Below are positions 33,944 through 45,639 of a stretch of 64,000 nt of DNA, piece after piece. Within the stretch, counting starts at the first letter, position 1. Each line of letters starts with the position of its first letter. The notes beneath the pieces were generated by a model. It worked only from the letters and a program-made list of their open reading frames with translations, made no database searches and was not told the DNA's origin. The stretch covers positions 8,605,505-8,669,504 of the forward strand of contig NC_061862.1 in assembly GCF_907164915.1 (NCBI RefSeq). Direction: 5' to 3'. Both the position numbers and the translations under genes were made by a program. The stretch comes from Impatiens glandulifera. Its lineage: Eukaryota > Streptophyta > Magnoliopsida > Ericales > Balsaminaceae.

Positions 33944-36882
33944 TTTTTATAATGACTCTTGCACCTCTCTAAATCTATGAATTGAATGCCTTTTTAAATT
34001 TTGTTTTTAAAAGAACTTTGAGATATAAAAAAATAATGATGGTTAATAATTTTAAGAAGTTAATAATTATTTTTATTAAAAAGATTTAAAGGATTAATAT
34101 ATATATATAAATAAATTAAAAAATAATAATTTAAAATAAATGATTTGATTATTAAGAAATAATGAATTAAAAAATTGATTTTATATAAATAATTTTAAAA
34201 ATTCAAATAGAAGAAGGTTCAATTTTTATTTTATTTTTTAAAATAAATAAAATTTGGATATATTAAAAAACTAAAATAAAAAGTTGGTAGACATGAATTA
34301 TTTCTAACAAGATAATTCTTTTACTCAATTATTTACTATTTTCTCTCAAAAGACGTGCTTACTGTATACTCACGTTATTCTTAACACGTGGTCCCTACAG
34401 TGTTCAGCTTTTCTAACCAGTTATTTGAAAAAGAAACCATATATAATTTTTTATAATCATATATATATATTTTAAAATAATTTTATAATAACATAAAAGA
34501 TCAAAAAAATAATGCATTAAAATGATAAAATATTTAATTTTTTAGAAAAATGTATTAGCTATACAACTATTTTACAATTTCACATTTCAATTAGTTGAAA
34601 ATATAACATCTTAATTATAATTAATGTTAATCATTTCATCTTTCTTAATTTTTGTTATAAGGGTATAATATGAAAATATGAAATATCACCGATTTAATTC
34701 TCATTTAATTTTTTTTAAATTTATTCAAATTAAATGTAAAATTATATTCTTAATTTTAAAAACTATAAGAGTTGGTTTGATATGGATTATTTAAAGATTT
34801 TTTAGAATTAATTTTATTTGATAAAAAATAGTTATTTGAATTTTTAATTTGTTGAATTATTATAATATATTTTTATTTAAATTTAAAATTTTATAAAATA
34901 AATTAAAAACATTTAGTATTTTAATGAATGAAATTAACAATTTGACAGTTACAATGATAATTATACGATTGAGAAGTAATTTCTGAAAATAGAATAAAAT
35001 CCTAAAACAAACTCTTATAAAACCTAATATCAAACAAGTTCTAATTTTTCCTCTTAAAACTCATTAAAATTACAATTAATTTGTTAAGTTTGTTGTAAAT
35101 TTGATTAAGACAATATATTTTTCAAACACAAAATATAATAAAATTGTTCTTATTTATTTTGTAATTTAAGTAAATGAATAAAAATAATTTAATTCACCTT
35201 CATCACAATTTATATATTTTTTGTATATATAATAAAATTAATTTAAAAGGGTATAGACATCATTATAAAGAATCCCATTATTATCTCTAAGTCTCCTTTT
35301 ATGACTTTTAATGCTTGCTTTCGGCTAGCATTTTTGTTTGATATAAATTTGAAGTTAATGAATGATCCTAAATTTAAAAGTGAAAATAAAATTATTGTTA
35401 GCCAAAATAGAATCCAATAGGTCAAAATCAAATGAAAAATTAATGAATAAGATTTAAAATAATTAAATAGTTAGGTGCGTCACTTTAGTCATGATGATTG
35501 AAAAGTGAATACTATCTACCAAGCCATCATAGTTAAAATTTTAAAAAAAATAATAATTTAATTATAATAAGCAGTGGATAAACAAATATTTCTCTTAATA
35601 AATATTTAAAACTAATTAATAATAGTAAAAATCATTTTACTTTTAGAAAAATATATATTTTGACTAAACAAATTTATATATAATTTATCATTATTATTAT
35701 TATTTTTTAAAAGTAAATTTTAAGTATTATTATATTGTTTAATAATTCTTTTTTGATAAACAAATAAAATAAATTTAATGGTTTGATCTTAACTTTCAAT
35801 GCATTTAAAAGAATGACTAAACCCCAAACATAAATTTATAAATATTATGGGTTCAAACACAGAAAAATAATAAATATTAAATAGGTCATCCATTAACTTA
35901 AATATAGGTTATTGAAGTTTGTAATGAGTTTTTATCTAAATATATATATATATATATATATATTTCATGTCAAAATATATTATTTGAGTTTTTAATTAAT
36001 TAAATTTTAAAAAACAAATTTAATAAAAATAAATTAAAGATATTTTAGTAATTAATAAATTTAATAATTTGATCATTTAAAAACAATTGATAAGATTATT
36101 GAGTGTTGAGTAAAGTTCATTTTTTTTAATCAAACAAGCTTTTATATAATGAATATTTATAAAAATAAACCTAAAAGGTTATTTTTTTTAGTCCAACAAA
36201 TATTTATGAATTGATAATGTTATTTTGATTTATGAAATTAAAAATTAAGTTATCAACAATTTTATTATTAAATAAATTTATTATTATCAAAAGTACAAAA
36301 CAAACAGCACCTAACAAAATGTCCTCAATTATTTGCACAGTTTTCTCATAAACTAATTATTTCAAACTTTACCACGTGAATCTACGGCATGTGGTCCCTA
36401 ACGTTTTCAGTTTTTTTTTTTTCTATTCCATGTCCAATTGAGTGGTTTTAAAAAAACCTTATATACATACTTTTTATAGTAAAAAACATATTTTCACGAG
36501 AGTCGAGTGGCTACAAACTTACCAAGAAAGTAAGGTCACTAATTAAACTTATTTTAAAAGAAATTTAAATTTAATTTTCGCATTCATTGTCCTAAAATTA
36601 TTGTCTTCAAATTATATATCTCTTCACTCTTTGATGAAAAATCTTTCTCAAAACATTAGATTTATTCATTTCATTTATATAAAAACAAAAAAATTTCATT
36701 AAAATGGTATTTTTTTTACCACTTAAGTTATAAAAACATTTATTTTTATTTTTATTCTGTATAGATAACTAAGTTTTTAGTTCTGGTTTATAAACCCTAA
36801 ACCATTTTTATGTTCGTGATCCTAGCTAGTAAAAGACAACGTCGCAAAAAGAAACCCAGAAGAAGAAGCAATAAACAAATCG

Positions 36883-37700
36883 TTTGTTGAACCCGAAAGG
36901 TAGTATTACTTTTGTTGTTATGCATTCTATATGAAGAAGTCTACATATATAGCCATATTCGGGACAAAGACCAACATGAACATGTCCCGAACATTTTGGT
37001 AGTTTAAGTAATACCTTTATAATGACCTTTTCGGACTAATTTTTGTTGTCAAATTCCAAATATTGAAATGACATTTTTCTCCAAGAAGAAGTTTGTGAGT
37101 TCTATAAATCACATTTTAGTGGATTCGGCATTTATAAAATATAAATAAATAATAGTGTAGATGGTAAACATAAATACTTCATTATTGCTTATTAAAAAGT
37201 GTTATGAAAACCAAAAATATTTTTAAAGCTAGACCTACAATTAAAATAAATTGTAAAACTAAGATTAATATAATTATTTGAAAGAAAATTTTTGATAACA
37301 AATGTATATTTTGAGCACAATCATACATTTATATTATAAGTATTTACATTTAAAGGAATTGTTCATATTTGAGTTTTTAAAAAACTATAGAGAAAAATTG
37401 TAATGATCGATGATTTATATTAAAAGATTTAAATTTTTTTAATTTTTTTATTATAAGTAAAAAAGTTTAAAATATATTAATATATAATAATAATAATATA
37501 AAATTGTGTATTTTAATATTTTTAATTAATGAATTAAACGATATAATTAATAAAAAATAATGAAATAATGTTTCATTAATTTAATTTGAATATCCAAATA
37601 AACCAAATCCAATAAGGTATAAGAGTTTGTGAAAGTTTTAATTTCCACTAATAATTTTTTAATTTTGAAAATATTTAAAAAATTGATTGACAAGAAATAT
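36883..37700. other. AT-rich stretch with no feature seen
   Basis: It lies between the right arm and the third copy. No coding sequence was recognised; some weak similarity to the inner right arm may begin near 37430. Confidence 0.5.
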
Positions 37701-39645
37701 AATAATTATTATGTAAATTACTTATATATTGATTTTTAATTTTAATTAATTAAAAAAAATAATTAACTCGATGTCCATCTTAATTTAAACCTTTTTATTA
37801 AATTTATTTAAAAAATAACTTAATAAAAATTTCACATACTTCAACATCAATTTTAAAAAAATCAATAAATCTAAAACTAACTGGAATGTAAATAATCTGA
37901 TCAAGTGTTAATATTAACTATATCATAAAATTTTTATGTAAACTTGTAGTTCTTTCTCTCAACACAGAATTAAGTTACACACAATATTTAGCCTACCAAA
38001 ATAGTTTACGGTAAGAATCGGTTTAAAAAATCGAAAGATCATGGGTTTAATTTCATCTAAAAACGCTTTGAATTTAAGCGGTATCATAGTTGTAGAGTGT
38101 CATACTAAATCTTCTTTAATTCATAAAAAAAAAGTTACACACAATATTTTTTTAAAGTAGGTTAAGCACACACAATCAACAGGTTAAGCACACACAATCA
38201 ACAAATTTAACTAAATATGTGTCCGGATCTATTCAAAACCTTAAGGAGATAGAATATATCAACATTTTTATTGCTAAGGTATAAGAGGGTATGTATACTA
38301 TATTACAATTGTGTGTAAATTTTAAACCAAGATTTCAATCAATTAAGTCAAAATGTGAATTATTTCCATTTGTTTTAAAAATAAAATAAAAACAAAATAT
38401 AAAATTATATCTTAATTTTCCCAATTGATCAAAAATTATTTTTATCAAATTATTTATGATAAAAGTTAATTAATATGGTTATTTGAAAATTATTATTTTA
38501 GCTTGATTTAGTTATAATAATTTTTTAAAGTTGTAAAAAAAAGTAGGTGATTTTATTTAATATTGTGTAAAAGATTTAAAAATAGAAAATAGGCAGATAA
38601 AAATGTAATTTTTAGACTAAATTAAAAAAAATCTTTTTAATTAATATTTTTTTGATTTAAAAAAAAAAATTATTTGTATCAAATAAGTTCTAAGTTAAAT
38701 AAATATTATTTTTTAAATAATTACTATAAAAAATTATTAAAAAAATTGACATAATAAATATAAAATAGAGATAAACGAAGGAATGAGAGATAATCACTTG
38801 ATATTATTGCTTAAAAAAATAAAAAGGTGTGAGTAAATGGATGATTTTTAATTTTTAAGTCAATATCCAATCCTTTTTCCTCCCTTATTCCAAATTAACT
38901 ATGCAAAAACATTATTTTTAGTCATTCCTATTTCTCATAAATTTATACTCAATTATTTATACTAAAAAAATTGTTATTTATTTATACATGACATAGTTAC
39001 CCTACGTGATTCTAATGTGCTCCCTACAGTGTTCAGTATTTCTCTACTCACTATTGAGTTATTTGAAAAAATTATCATATATAATCATTTTATAATTATA
39101 TATATTTTAAAATAGTTTTACAATAACACAAATATCTTTATTAAAAATAATGTATTAAAATGATAAAATATTTAATTTTAAAAAAAATGTAATAGCTACA
39201 CAATTATCTAACAATTTCACATTTTCAACTAATTAAAAATATAACATTTTACAAAATCTATGAAGCCATACTTGTTAATCATTTATCATTCTTAAATTTA
39301 AAGGCAATTACATATTATGTAAGAGCTTGTTTTATGTTGGTTATATGAGAATTTTTTGAAATTTTGCTTAAAAATCTTGTTTCTACTCAAATACCAATAT
39401 CAAACAAGCACTTAAAGTCTCCCCTCTTAAAATTCATTAATATTAAAATAATTTGTTGTAAAATTGCTTTAGATAATAATTTTTTCAAAGACAAAATATA
39501 ATAAAATTATTCTTATATATTTTGTAATTTAAAAAATTAATAAAATTATTTAATTAACCTTCATCACACTTTATAAAAAAAAATCATATATATAATAAAA
39601 TTAATTTAATAAAGCGTAGATTATTATAAAAAATCTTATAAACAC
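37700..39645. repeat. Third, diverged copy of the arm sequence (same orientation as right arm)
   Basis: About 37730-37985 aligns with 32880-33130 (shared ATGTAAACTTGTAGTT). About 38990-39640 aligns with 34330-35280 (shared CTCCCTACAGTGTTCAG-like, ATGATAAAATATTTAATTTT and CCTTCATCACA blocks). The middle is more diverged. It ends where a Gypsy-type LTR begins near 39650. Confidence 0.65.
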
Positions 39646-40580
39646 TAAAAATCTTCACATCAATTTATAAAATTAAAATAATTATTTTGATTAATTTTTA
39701 AATAAATAAACTCAAAGGCCAAAATTCAATCAAAATAATTAATTAGATTAAATATTTTGATAATTAAAGCCTAAATAATTAAAAAAATAAATGGCCCAAA
39801 TAAAAAAATTAAAATTATTTGGGATAAATATTATACTCATTTATCTTAAAATAATTTTAAAAAAAATCAATGATTAAAATAAATAATTTAGAAAGAAAGT
39901 AACCCATTTCATCCCTAAAATTATTTATTTAACCCTAATATATGAAAAAAAATACTTTGGTAAAATATTTTCCGTATTTATTTTAATATTATGTTTATTT
40001 AAAAATATTAAAATTAAAGTCAAAAGGTGAAAGAAAAATCAATTTCAAACAATCCCTTAAGGTTTTAAATAAAAAACAAAATTTGCAATCGGGTGTAGCC
40101 GAAATTCTGTATAATGGCCACAGTCGAAGCAACAACGATCGAATGAGCACACTCCAGACGCGCCCGCGTAGCCCGCTACAAACGAAGATACGCGCGCCCG
40201 AGAAACACTAGATCGGTTAACGCCTGTTAGCCGAATCGCTAACAGAACGCCTAACCGCCAACGACGTTGGACGGACCGATGACAGAACGCGCTAAAACGC
40301 ATGAAACAACGTCGTTTAGATCGTCACCGTCTTCTTTGTCACGATCACCGGAGGGATAAAGATGCAGTCTCATCCCCGATTTCTCAAAGATGGAATACAT
40401 AGTCAATCATATCGGCTGATTCAAAGGCTAAAATGATTTCCCTACCACGGTGATCATTTCTCATACATCAATATGAACAATTTATCTCTATTTCCATAAG
40501 TGGCCAAAAGAACAACCAAAACGCCATTAATGACTTTTGGCTGATTCGATCCACTTGAAGCTTTCATCGACTTAGGGATG

Positions 40581-40590
40581 CTATAAATAC
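40581..40590 (+). promoter_or_regulatory. TATA box in the Gypsy-type LTR
   Basis: GATGCTATAAATACCCCC, a strong plant TATA context followed by an untranslated AT-rich leader. Confidence 0.5.
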
Positions 40591-41399
40591 CCCCTAAATC
40601 ATTCTGAATGTAAGATAACATCTAAAGTCCCGAATCAAAGACATCAGAAATTCACCATTAAAGCTTTAAACTTTCGGATTTTTCGAATTTTTTGTTTAAG
40701 GCCATAAAGCTTGGATCTGAGCATCCCAAAAACTTCCTTAAAGATCCAGGAGTGTTCTCCAATCCTTGGTAAGGTTAATCACCCTCTAATTCATATTTAT
40801 AGTTTGAATTTGAAATTTTTATATTTCAAATTGCACAAACTTGTATGCCTGTGTTTATGGTGTTTTATGGTTGGAAATCAATCATAGGATCATTTATAAA
40901 TTTTCGGTATAAGTTAGAAACAATCAATCAACATAAAATAGAAAAACCAAAATTTGAATTTCAAAAAAAGTATTGTTATTCTTGGACTAATTCTCTTGAA
41001 TCATAGCCCCCAAAGCTTCCCAACATAATTTTAATCATATTGGACAACTGTTTGGATCATTTTTTATCCATTGCAATCATTTTTGATCAAAATTAAAATT
41101 TTCAAAATAATTGAAATTGAGTTCTTAATTTAGTTAAAACGAACAACTAGTGTTCTTGTTTTGGTACCAAATCAAATATATGAGATATAAAGAAACTATT
41201 AAGTAGTTCCTTTCTCCTCAAAACAGTTTTAAACTAAAAATTCAATTTTTGATCACAAACTATTTGAATGATTTGATCATCATCGATGTTGATTGATACA
41301 TTGAGATAATAATCAACATGTTTCTGAGAACTTTGTGAAGCTATTCAAAACTTGAATAAAAAAAAATAAAGCTAAAAAAACAAAATTACAAAATTTGCA

Positions 41400-41655
41400 C
41401 TTTTGTGTTCTTGAGGACCGAGAGGTTCGACCAACAATCATCGGTCCGAACCGAGACCTATGACCGAGAAATTCGAATATAGGACCGAGAGGTCCGACTG
41501 AGAAATGAGATAGGGTCGATAGGTCCGATTTATGTTCTTGAGCTAGGACTGAGAGGTTCAAACGATGTTATTGACCTAGAACCGAGAGTTCCGATCAATA
41601 TTCTTGAATTAGGACCGAGAGGTCCGATGTTCTTAATTTAGGACCGAGGATAGAA
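41400..41655 (+). repeat. Degenerate tandem repeat of GGACCGAGAGGTCCGA
   Basis: At least six diverged copies of the phrase TTAGGACCGAGAGGTCCGAT, spaced at roughly 30-50 bp. The core is imperfectly palindromic (GGACC..GGTCC). Confidence 0.8.
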
Positions 41656-42318
41656 AAATAAACCATAAGTGTATTTTATACCCTTAATTATTCTTATTTA
41701 ATTTATTTATTTTGAGTGTTTATAAAAGTTCAAATATGTTCAATTTTTTTATAACTGATAAATTAGTGTTAAAATCGACAAATGAGTTTCAATTCTTTGG
41801 AGCATATAATTAAGCTAATACCAGTGACATATTAGAGCATCCCCATCGGTAGGTACAAATCTGATGTGGACAAAATTTGTACCTGGGTACACTAATGGGG
41901 AGATGGGTACAAATCAGGAGAGAGAAAATTGAGTAGCAAAGTTTTGCTACTGGGTACAAATGAGAAAAATCAAAAAAAGTGGTCCCCACCCCCACTTTTT
42001 TATACAAAAAAAAATAAACATTTAAAAATTTTAAAAAATAAACCGTTTTATTTAATTTTTTATTTAACAAAATATGATTTAGTAGTCTATTTTTTTCAAG
42101 TATTATTGTGATGATAATTTCCTAAATTATTTTTAAAAATTATTGATTTTTTTTAATTTTTTAATATAATTTATAAATATTAGTTTTATTAATTTAAACA
42201 AATTAATATAATAAAAAATAAAACAAGATTACTTGAATTATTGAATTAAAAAATATTGTATGAATTAGATGATGTGGATGGTGGGACCACAATTGTATTT
42301 GAGATGGTTGGGGAATAA

Positions 42319-43108
42319 GGTTATTTCGATGCTACCCATACAGGCAGTACCTGTATTCCACTCATAAAATGACACCTATACACAAAAGTGAAGCATCACC
42401 TTCCTTATTGGATAGTTTCCCAAAGTAACCTTGTTTGACGTTCACTTTCCCAAACTAACCTAGTTTGTTCATTCATTCCCAAACTAACCTAGTTTACTAT
42501 TCAAACTCAATTTTATTTATTTCTTTATTTCTTTTTACATTTAAAATTCATTATATAGAAAACTAAATTATTTATATTTTAATATATAATTTAAATTATT
42601 ATTTTTATAAATTAAATTATTTATATTTTGATATATATTTTAAATTATTATTTTTATAAATTTAATTATTTATATTTTGATATATAATTTAAATTTGATT
42701 ATTTTTTTATAAATTTGATTATTTATATTTTAATATATATATATATTTACATTTTAATTATTATCTATATATATAATAAATATTCCCTTTAACATTATAA
42801 TAATAATTGATAAATACTAATAAATTTAAAATATTTTAACTATAATAATATAATAATTATATATTCATAAAAACATTTTTAAATTTATCAATTATTTATT
42901 AAATATAATAACATTTTTAATTAATATTTTAACCTTAGAAATATGGTAATCTTTTTATTATATTTAATAAATAATTGATAAATTTAAAAACATGAATATT
43001 TAATTATTATATTATTATGGTTAAAATATTTTAAATTTATTAGTATCCAACAATTATTTATTAAAATTATTTAATATTTATTACACTATATAAATAATAA
43101 TTGAAATG

Positions 43109-43192
<84 letters not shown>

Positions 43193-43674
43193 TACAAATA
43201 ATCAAATTTATAAAAAATAATTATATTTAAATTATATATCAAAATATAAATAATTTAGTTTATATAAATAATAATTTAAAATATATATCAAAATATAAAC
43301 TTTATATATAATAAATTTTAAATGTAAAAAAAATAAAAATAAATAAATAAAACTGAGTTTGAATAGTAAACTAGGTTAGTTTGGGAATGAATGAACAAAC
43401 TAGGTTAGTTTGGGAAAATGAACGCCAAACAAGGTTACTTTGGGAAACTGTTCTTCCTTATTTGTTGATTATTTTCTCTTTGTACAAATGGCAGTGCCTT
43501 AATGGATACAGGCACTACCTGTATAGGTAGCATCGAACTAACCCCACTCATAAAATGACACATATACACAAAAGTGAAGCATCACCTTTCTTATTTGTTG
43601 ATTATTTTCTTTGTACAAATGGCAGTGCCTTAATGGATACAGGCACTACCTGTATAGGTAACATCGAACTAACC
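42319..43674. mobile_element. TIR element nested in the Harbinger element
   Basis: The ends GGTTATTTCGATGCTACC and (reverse complement) GGTTAGTTCGATGTTACC are inverted repeats, with TACAGGCA(G/C)TACCTGTA just inside each. The flanks GGGGAATAA (42310-42318) and GGGGAATAG (43675-43683) suggest an 8-9-bp target duplication, so hAT or Mutator class. The right part is tandemly duplicated: the unit CCACTCAT...GAACTAACC occurs at 42358-43543 (interrupted) and 43544-43674. Confidence 0.7.
42410..43453. mobile_element. Mutator-like MITE, innermost insertion
   Basis: TIRs of about 105 bp start GGATAGTTTCCCAAAG and GAACAGTTTCCCAAAG, with an exact 9-bp target duplication TTCCTTATT (42401-42409, 43454-43462). 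The duplicated neighbour at about 43580-43600 shows the empty site. It is the same family as 7146-8265. The interior is AT-rich with a long (TA)n tract at about 43112-43187. Confidence 0.9.
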
Positions 43675-44143
43675 GGGGAATAGAGGTATAAATTGAGAGG
43701 TATAATTTATTTGTGATGTGGCTGCTGATGTGGCACATATTTGTACCTATGTATGGGTACAAGGATGGGGATGCTCTTATAATTGTCTTCATTTAATAAT
43801 CATTTATTTAGCATAGTTAAAAATCACCTCTTTAATTTATTGTTTTTCTATTTTTAACTTCCTAAGAATATAGTTGCATTATGAAAAGAAATTATAAGCT
43901 TCGTGCACAGAGAGGGATTGGGTTAACAATTAATATTTTTACTTTTTAAGTTCAATCTTTCAATGTGTTTATTTTTATTGTGTTAGGGTTACATCTTTCA
44001 CAATGAAATATATCAGTTTTCATTCAACCATAATAATAATAACTCTTAAAAACCAAACAAACGCAATTTACTGCTAATTAAAATACAGTGGATTAGATAA
44101 TAATAATAAGCATGCACCTTCCAACAGAGAAATGATACAATCT

Positions 44144-44149
44144 TTTATT
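44144..44149 (-). terminator. Polyadenylation signal of the PGIP gene
   Basis: AATAAA on the minus strand, about 40 bp after the stop codon. Confidence 0.6.
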
Positions 44150-44189
44150 TTACACCTTAAGGAAACATAACCTTACCTTACCTTACCAG

Positions 44190-45191
44190 TTACTTGCATG
44201 CCGACAGTGGAGCCCCACACAAGCACTTGTTGTTGAAATACACCGTGTTTTCAAACTTCTGCAGCTTACCCCCGACCGGGATCTTACCGCAGAGGCTATT
44301 ATAGCTTACGTTCAGAAATTGCAGCTGGTCCAATGAAGTCAGACCTTGCGGGAGGCTCCCATAGATTTTGTTGTGGTTTAAGTCTAGCCAACTCATGCTT
44401 TTGTAGAAAACAACCTTGGACAGATCGAATTGGAACAAATTCCTGGAAAAATCGGCAAACCAAAGCTCCTTGCCGGGGCCGAACAAGAAGGAAATATCAC
44501 CTTGGAGCTTGTTGCGAGAGAAATCAAGGTTGGGGAATTTCATGAACCCTAGAGATTTAGGGACATACCCGGTGAGCTGGTTGTGGGAAAGAAACAGGGA
44601 GGGGACCTTTCCTTTGAACTTCCCAAACGAGTCTGGGATTGAGCCCGTGAGTCTGTTCCGGTCGAGATGGAGCTCGGTTAAATTGGGCAGTTCGGAGAGG
44701 GAAGGAGGGATCGAACCGGTTAGCTTATTGAAAGATAAATCGAGATAGGTTAGACTCTTAAGTTGGCTAAGGAAATCCGGGATGGGACCGGAGATATTGG
44801 TCCAGCTGACGGAGAGCGATTTGAGTCGGGTGAGCTTTGTAACGGTCTGGGGAATGGTACCTACGAAATTTGGTAGTTTGTGGAAGAGAAGGGTTTCGAG
44901 GTAGGGAAGGTCCCCGACGGAGGGGGGGATCTGGCCGGAGAGTTCGCCCTTGAAAATGTTGAGGGCGATGACACGGTTGGTAGTTCTATGGCATTCTAGG
45001 CAGTACCAGCCACAGCAATCTGTTTGGGGATCCCATGAAGCAAGGTGGTAAGGGTTGCCAAGGGCTGTTTTAATGGTGAGAAGGGCTTTCTTGTCCTGCG
45101 GGTTGCACCGGACGGCGGAGGAGAATGAAGGGGATGGGAAGAACAGGACAAGGATCAGAGAAAGGGAGAGAATTGATGTTAGGGTTTTCAT
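44190..45191 (-). CDS. PGIP: Polygalacturonase-inhibiting protein (PGIP), leucine-rich repeat
   Basis: This is an intact, single-exon gene of 333 codons, the usual PGIP length and structure. Residues 1-25 form a secretion signal (hydrophobic SILSLSLILVLFF, cleavage near FSSA). The N-terminal cap has the family cysteines (C29; DCCGWYCLEC near 58-67) and the phrase KKALLTIKTALGNPYHLASW. About ten LRRs follow, with the plant extracellular pattern LxxLxLSxNxLxGxIP (clear in LKSLTYLDLSFNKLTGSIP and LPNLTELHLDRNRLTGSIP). The C-terminal cap ends NNKCLCGAPLSACK. Family role: a cell-wall protein that inhibits fungal and insect polygalacturonases. The start is set by ACACCATGAAA after a TATA box 48 nt upstream. 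No damage is seen. It is isolated among transposons, and no paralogue is visible in the window. Confidence 0.96.
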   Translation of the reverse strand: MKTLTSILSLSLILVLFFPSPSFSSAVRCNPQDKKALLTIKTALGNPYHLASWDPQTDCCGWYCLECHRTTNRVIALNIFKGELSGQIPPSVGDLPYLETLLFHKLPNFVGTIPQTVTKLTRLKSLSVSWTNISGPIPDFLSQLKSLTYLDLSFNKLTGSIPPSLSELPNLTELHLDRNRLTGSIPDSFGKFKGKVPSLFLSHNQLTGYVPKSLGFMKFPNLDFSRNKLQGDISFLFGPGKELWFADFSRNLFQFDLSKVVFYKSMSWLDLNHNKIYGSLPQGLTSLDQLQFLNVSYNSLCGKIPVGGKLQKFENTVYFNNKCLCGAPLSACK

Positions 45192-45238
45192 GGTGTTTAG
45201 ATAGAATGAGTAAGGAGTGGGGAGCCTTTCTTCCTCTC

Positions 45239-45245
45239 TTTATAG
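45239..45245 (-). promoter_or_regulatory. TATA box of the PGIP gene
   Basis: The minus strand reads GATCTATAAAGAGAGG, 48-54 nt before the ATG, implying a short 5' UTR of about 20 nt rich in C and T. Confidence 0.75.
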
Positions 45246-45639
45246 ATCTTAAATTAAAAGAAGCTTAAAGAAAAACTAAGTTTATAGAAAATGGTTGAAA
45301 GTTATTTCTTATTTTGTTTGGATTATTTTTTCATCATATTTTATTTGTGTTGAATTATTCTTATTATTTTTAATACAACGACAGGTTTAAGTGCGATTTA
45401 AGTATAAATATTTTAGTTAATATGTTTTAAAAAGACAAAGAATAAAATCACAATTCATAAAGCGGGATGAAATATATAATTGAGTTTTTGTTTAACTATT
45501 ATTTAGATCAACTTTCTTTCTTTGTGATAATAATAAAACATTTACTAATTAAAAATAGAAAATATTATAAATCAATATATTTGTTTTAAATTTTGAAAAA
45601 AAATTCACCTACAACTTAATTATTTTTCATTACTATTTA

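Larger units (their letters stand above)
31738..36882 (-). repeat. Right arm of the large inverted duplication
   Basis: It is the inverted partner of 4311-10427. It is about 1 kb shorter, mainly because it lacks the Mutator-like MITE found at 7146-8265 in the left arm, while it carries a 451-bp Helitron (33493-33943) that the left arm lacks. At the inner end homology to the left arm stops at 31738, but the LINE continues on this side to about 30740, so the left arm is the truncated one. Confidence 0.85.
39650..41690 (+). repeat. Probable Gypsy-type LTR (solo or isolated)
   Basis: The stretch has an AT-rich start with AAATAAATGGCCCAAATAA-like words, a GC-rich core (40090-40330), a promoter-like CTATAAATACCCCC at 40581-40594, and a region of degenerate direct repeats. 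This layout resembles long LTRs of plant Tat/Athila-type Gypsy elements, from memory. No gag or pol lies nearby on either side. Exact termini and target duplication were not found. Confidence 0.45.
41835..43776. mobile_element. PIF/Harbinger-type non-autonomous element (outer shell of a nest)
   Basis: The terminal inverted repeat GAGCATCCCCATC is perfect over 13 bp at both ends and followed by partly matching AGGTACAAAT blocks. The target duplication TTA flanks it (41832-41834 and 43777-43779), typical of Harbinger elements. The 1942-bp length is mostly due to two nested insertions. No transposase is encoded. Confidence 0.85.

Noticed and set aside
40057..40302. An 81-codon minus-strand ORF in the GC-rich core of the Gypsy-type LTR
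   Set aside because: It lies within LTR-like sequence and has no recognisable motif.
44333..44748. Plus-strand ORFs across the PGIP gene
   Set aside because: They are antisense shadows of the LRR coding sequence.
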